DNA of 64,000 bases, taken from assembly GCF_028200735.1 (NCBI RefSeq), contig NZ_JAQKPV010000016.1, positions 1-64,000 of the forward strand, in the 5' to 3' direction. The stretch is from Streptomyces sp. ACA25 (GTDB taxonomy: Bacteria; Actinomycetota; Actinomycetes; Streptomycetales; Streptomycetaceae). Of this stretch, positions 61,417 to 64,000 are shown piece by piece; position 1 is the first letter of the stretch, and each line of letters opens with the position of its first letter. Made by a program: the position numbers and the translations under genes. The notes beneath the pieces were generated by a model that saw only the letters and a list, made by a program, of their open reading frames with translations, did not search any database and was not told where the DNA came from.

Positions 61417-62349
61417 TCAGCCGGTCCCGGCCGCCTGACGACTCCGCTGCGGCAGCACCGTGTACTTCGGGTCCTCGGCGGAGGCGACCCCGGCTTCGAA
61501 CACGCCGAACCGGGTGCACAGTCCCGCCGCCAGGAAAGCCGATCCGGCAAGGGCCGAGGCCGTCCGGCTGCGACGGCCCAGCAGCGTCAGACCCGCCCCG
61601 GCCGCGTTCAGCAGCCGGCTCGCCCGCAGCAGCAGCCGGGGACGTCCCCGGCGGTAGGGCTCGGCGAGCAGACCGAGCCGGTGCTCGATCCGGTGCAGCG
61701 CGGCGAGCTCCAGCCCCGCACCGATGACCGCCATGCGGGCCGGGGGGCCGTGCACGGCGGCGGGAGCGGCCAGCAGCGCCGCCCCCGCGCCGGAGGCCAG
61801 CGCGCTGCCGGCGAAGACGAACGGCAGCTCCGGGTGGGCCTCGTGCCAGGACGGGACCGCGGTGTCGGCGAGCAGGACCGCCGTGTAGGTGCACATCAGC
61901 GGCCCGAGCACGGCCGCCCCGGCCCCGGCCCACCGGCCCGCGCCCGGGAACCGCCCGGTCACCTGAGCGGCGAGCGCGGCGGCGGTCAGAGTGGAGAACG
62001 GAGCGAGGATCCAGGTCCCCACCGACAACGGGGAGGTCGGCTTGACGACCCGGAGCATGTAGAGAAACCGGGCGGGGCGGCCCAGGTCGTGGATGAGCGC
62101 GAGCACGCTGGCCGACGAACCGGCGGCGGCCACCCACCGGCCCGTCCGGGCGAGTTCCGGCCGGCCGGTGCGGTCAGCGACGGCGGCCATGGTCGCGGAC
62201 GCCCCCGCCATGCCTCCGAGGAAGAGGTAACCGGGCACATCCGGCACCTTCCAGGTAGGGCGCTTCAGCACCGGCCGCCCGTAGTAGGAACGGAAGTCGG
62301 CCGGCGGAACCTGCTCCGCCTCCCGTCGGCTGCCCCGGATCCTCACCAT
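61417..62349 (-). CDS. NrfD-family membrane subunit of formate dehydrogenase
   Basis: 310 aa. After a short hydrophilic start (SYYGRPVLKRPTWKVPDVPGYLFLGG) come about eight membrane helices. WKxPxxxYLFLGG and the LIHDLGRPARFLYMLRVVKPTSPLSVGTW segment are hallmarks of NrfD/PsrC quinone-reducing subunits. ATG 62349 is chosen although no strong ribosome site is seen; GTG 62346 is also possible. It follows the iron-sulfur subunit by 104 nt and completes the alpha-beta-gamma set. Confidence 0.9.
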   Translation of the reverse strand: MVRIRGSRREAEQVPPADFRSYYGRPVLKRPTWKVPDVPGYLFLGGMAGASATMAAVADRTGRPELARTGRWVAAAGSSASVLALIHDLGRPARFLYMLRVVKPTSPLSVGTWILAPFSTLTAAALAAQVTGRFPGAGRWAGAGAAVLGPLMCTYTAVLLADTAVPSWHEAHPELPFVFAGSALASGAGAALLAAPAAVHGPPARMAVIGAGLELAALHRIEHRLGLLAEPYRRGRPRLLLRASRLLNAAGAGLTLLGRRSRTASALAGSAFLAAGLCTRFGVFEAGVASAEDPKYTVLPQRSRQAAGTG

Positions 62350-62453
62350 GCGCCCACGTCTCGCTTTCTCCGGCCCGGCCCGGACGGACCCGGCCGCATG
62401 TGCCGCGCCCCGGCCGGCGCCCGGGTGCTCCGGAACTGGCCCCTCACCCTGCC

Positions 62454-63416
62454 TCACCGGGGCCCGCGGCCGAGGAAGGACACGGCCACACTCACCGTCA
62501 CACCGAGCGCCGCCACCAGTGCGTGGCGCCACATGGACGGCAGGTCACGGGTGGTGACCACCGGGTCCGGCGGCAGCCCGTACACCTCCGGCTCGTCGAG
62601 CAGCAGGAAGAACGCGCCGTCCCCGCCCACCCCGTCCTCCGGGTCGTGACCGTACAGCCGCGCCTCCTCCACCCCGCGCCCGTGCAGCTCGCCCAGCCGC
62701 CCCGCCGCCCGCTCGCGGAGCTCCTCCAGCGGGCCGAACTGGATGGAGTCCGTGGGACAGGCCTGAGCACAGGCCGGTTCCTGGCCTGCCCCCAGACGGT
62801 CGTAGCAGAGCGTGCACTTGAACGCCCGGCCGTCCCCCTCACGGATGTCGATCACCCCGTAGGGGCAGGCGGGCACACAGTAGCCGCAGCCGTTGCAGAT
62901 GTCGTCCTGCACCACGACCGTCCCGTACTCGGTGCGGAAGAGCGAACCGGTGGGGCAGACGTCCAGGCAGGCCGCACGGGTGCAGTGCTTGCACACGTCG
63001 CTGGACATCAGCCAGCGCACCTCGCGCCCGGCCTCCCCGGCCCCTGGCTCCGCGGATCCGGGAGCCCGGGGCGGTGCGGGGGGCCGGCCGGGGAGGGCCG
63101 CCTCCGGCATCCCCAGGTCCACGGGAGCGCGGGGCGGGGATGCGGGCGGGACCTGCTGTTCGATGAAGGCCACGTGCCGCCAGGTGTTGGCGCTCAGCGC
63201 CCCCGCGTTGTCGAAGGACTGTCCCAGCAGTTCGAGGCCTCCGTCCCCGGGTGGGACGAGATTCCATTCCTTGCACGCCACCTGGCAGGCCTTGCACCCG
63301 ATGCACACGGAGGTGTCCGTGAAGAACCCCACCCGGGGCGGGTCCGGGGCCACCGGGCCGGCCTTCCTTCCGGGGTCGTCGGACGGGCCGGGCCGGCCGG
63401 CGTCGGCAGTCGTCAT
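62454..63416 (-). CDS. Formate dehydrogenase iron-sulfur (beta) subunit
   Basis: 320 aa with four [4Fe-4S] motifs: CIGCKACQVACKEW near residue 38, CKHCTRAACLDVCPTG near 142, CNGCGYCVPACPYG near 169, and CTLCYDR...PACAQACPTDS near 190-210. A Pro/Ala-rich insertion of about 40 residues lies between the first and second clusters (VPPASPPRAPVDLG to GEAGREVRW), longer than in typical FdhB. A C-terminal membrane helix (MWRHALVAALGVTVSVAVSFL) anchors it. Start ATG 63416 overlaps the alpha stop (ATGA). Confidence 0.93.
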   Translation of the reverse strand: MTTADAGRPGPSDDPGRKAGPVAPDPPRVGFFTDTSVCIGCKACQVACKEWNLVPPGDGGLELLGQSFDNAGALSANTWRHVAFIEQQVPPASPPRAPVDLGMPEAALPGRPPAPPRAPGSAEPGAGEAGREVRWLMSSDVCKHCTRAACLDVCPTGSLFRTEYGTVVVQDDICNGCGYCVPACPYGVIDIREGDGRAFKCTLCYDRLGAGQEPACAQACPTDSIQFGPLEELRERAAGRLGELHGRGVEEARLYGHDPEDGVGGDGAFFLLLDEPEVYGLPPDPVVTTRDLPSMWRHALVAALGVTVSVAVSFLGRGPR

Positions 63417-64000
63417 GGCAGGGAGTCTCCGTTCCGGTCCGCGGGCGGGTCCGCCGCGCTGTCTCCCCCGTCGGCGCCGGGGCCGTCGGGGATACGGGCC
63501 CGCCTGCGGTGTTCCGCGACGTAGCCCGGCAGGCCGGCCCCGCGCGGGCGCCGGCCCGGCCGGATGTCGCAGGTCGCCGCCTTGGCTTCCTGGATGTGCA
63601 CATTGGGGTCCAGGACGACGGAGAGCAGCTCGTTCGCCGCGTCTCCGGTGGACAGGCCGTTCGGACCCCAGTGGTAGGGCAGCCCGACCTGGTGAATGGT
63701 GCGTCCCCGCGCCCGCAGCGGCCTGATGCGGTCGGTGACCAGCACCCGGGCCTCGATGGCGGCGCGGGCCGACACGACGGTCGCCCAGCCCAGGTGCTCC
63801 AGACCGCGCTCGGCGGCCAGCTCGGGAGAGACCTCGCAGAAGAACTCCGGCTGCAGTTCGGAGAGGTACGGGAGGGTGCGGCTCATGCCTCCGGCGGTGT
63901 GGTGCTCGGTCAGCCGGTAGGTGGTGAAGACGTAAGGGAAGACCTCACTGGGGCTGGGGTGGTAGCGGTTCGCGGGGTGGGAGTACGTCCGGAGCGTGGG
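63413..64000 (-). CDS. Formate dehydrogenase molybdopterin (alpha) subunit, C-terminal part
   Basis: The last 195 residues of a molybdopterin oxidoreductase, running off the right edge. It reads PYVFTTYRLTEHHTAGGMSRTLPYLSELQPEFFCEVSPELAAERGL, VRVLVTDRIRPLR-type barrel, HQVGLPYHWGPNGLSTGDAANELLSVVLDPNVHIQEAKAATCDIRPGR, matching the fourth domain of FDH-N/O alpha subunits. Domain IV positions the cofactor. The N-terminal Cys or Sec active site lies outside the window. Stop and beta start overlap by 4 nt. Confidence 0.93.
   Translation of the reverse strand, partial: PTLRTYSHPANRYHPSPSEVFPYVFTTYRLTEHHTAGGMSRTLPYLSELQPEFFCEVSPELAAERGLEHLGWATVVSARAAIEARVLVTDRIRPLRARGRTIHQVGLPYHWGPNGLSTGDAANELLSVVLDPNVHIQEAKAATCDIRPGRRPRGAGLPGYVAEHRRRARIPDGPGADGGDSAADPPADRNGDSLP

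Noticed and set aside
63413..64000. Selenocysteine in the formate dehydrogenase
   Set aside because: The active-site residue lies in the N-terminal part, beyond the right edge.
1..64000. tRNA, rRNA, CRISPR arrays, insertion sequences, attachment sites
   Set aside because: None with supporting structure was found on either strand; the broken genes have no transposase or target duplication visible beside them.

Overview
The window looks like chromosome of a Streptomyces or a very close actinomycete. It is very GC-rich with strong third-position GC bias, Shine-Dalgarno sites of the GGAGG type, many GTG starts, a few TTA (bldA-type) codons, a mycothiol-dependent formaldehyde dehydrogenase, and secreted enzymes carrying family 2 cellulose-binding modules. 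I see no rRNA, tRNA, CRISPR array, phage or intact insertion sequence.

Layout. (1) 1-9229 is the edge of a glycosylated type I polyketide cluster: the first 1328 residues of a modular PKS (docking-KS-AT-DH and the start of a KR region), a P450, then divergently a type II thioesterase, an Sfp/EntD-type phosphopantetheinyl transferase, and RmlA and RmlB for dTDP-4-keto-6-deoxyglucose. A 10-bp motif lies upstream of PKS, P450 and thioesterase in the same orientation relative to each gene. (2) 9.4-21 kb is mostly ordinary: lipoproteins, an S9 peptidase, a serine hydrolase, a PadR/acyl-CoA dehydrogenase pair with a palindromic operator, a YciO-like protein, a membrane Ser/Thr kinase. (3) 21-32 kb mixes secreted biomass enzymes (Glc/sorbosone dehydrogenase-CBM2, GH43, CE15-CBM2) with a secreted unknown controlled by two CebR-like operators, a complete heliorhodopsin, a voltage-sensor-like protein lacking a K+ selectivity filter, and an endonuclease I gene broken by one in-frame TAG. 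(4) 32.4-41.7 kb is a compact class IV lanthipeptide locus: LanL, a 36-residue precursor with tandem tetrapeptide units, a heterodimeric ABC exporter and a LAL-type LuxR regulator containing a TTA codon. (5) 41.9-51.9 kb holds a cation antiporter, a TTA-containing sulfotransferase, an archaeal-type ATPase, thiol/peroxide enzymes, an M20 peptidase and a Nudix hydrolase. (6) 52-56 kb is a decay zone with remnants of an MFS transporter, a secreted serine protease, a carboxymuconolactone decarboxylase and probably an AraC-type regulator. (7) 56-64 kb has MscR with its metallo-hydrolase, a CebR-boxed GH6-CBM2 cellulase, small housekeeping genes, snapalysin, and the last part of a membrane formate dehydrogenase operon running off the right edge.

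The strongest candidates for something undescribed are the lanthipeptide, whose core reads CGRT-CSWT-CSWT-SIFT-R after a leader free of Ser, Thr and Cys, and the heliorhodopsin with its convergent filter-less channel-like neighbour. All calls were made by eye from translated motifs; no database search was run.
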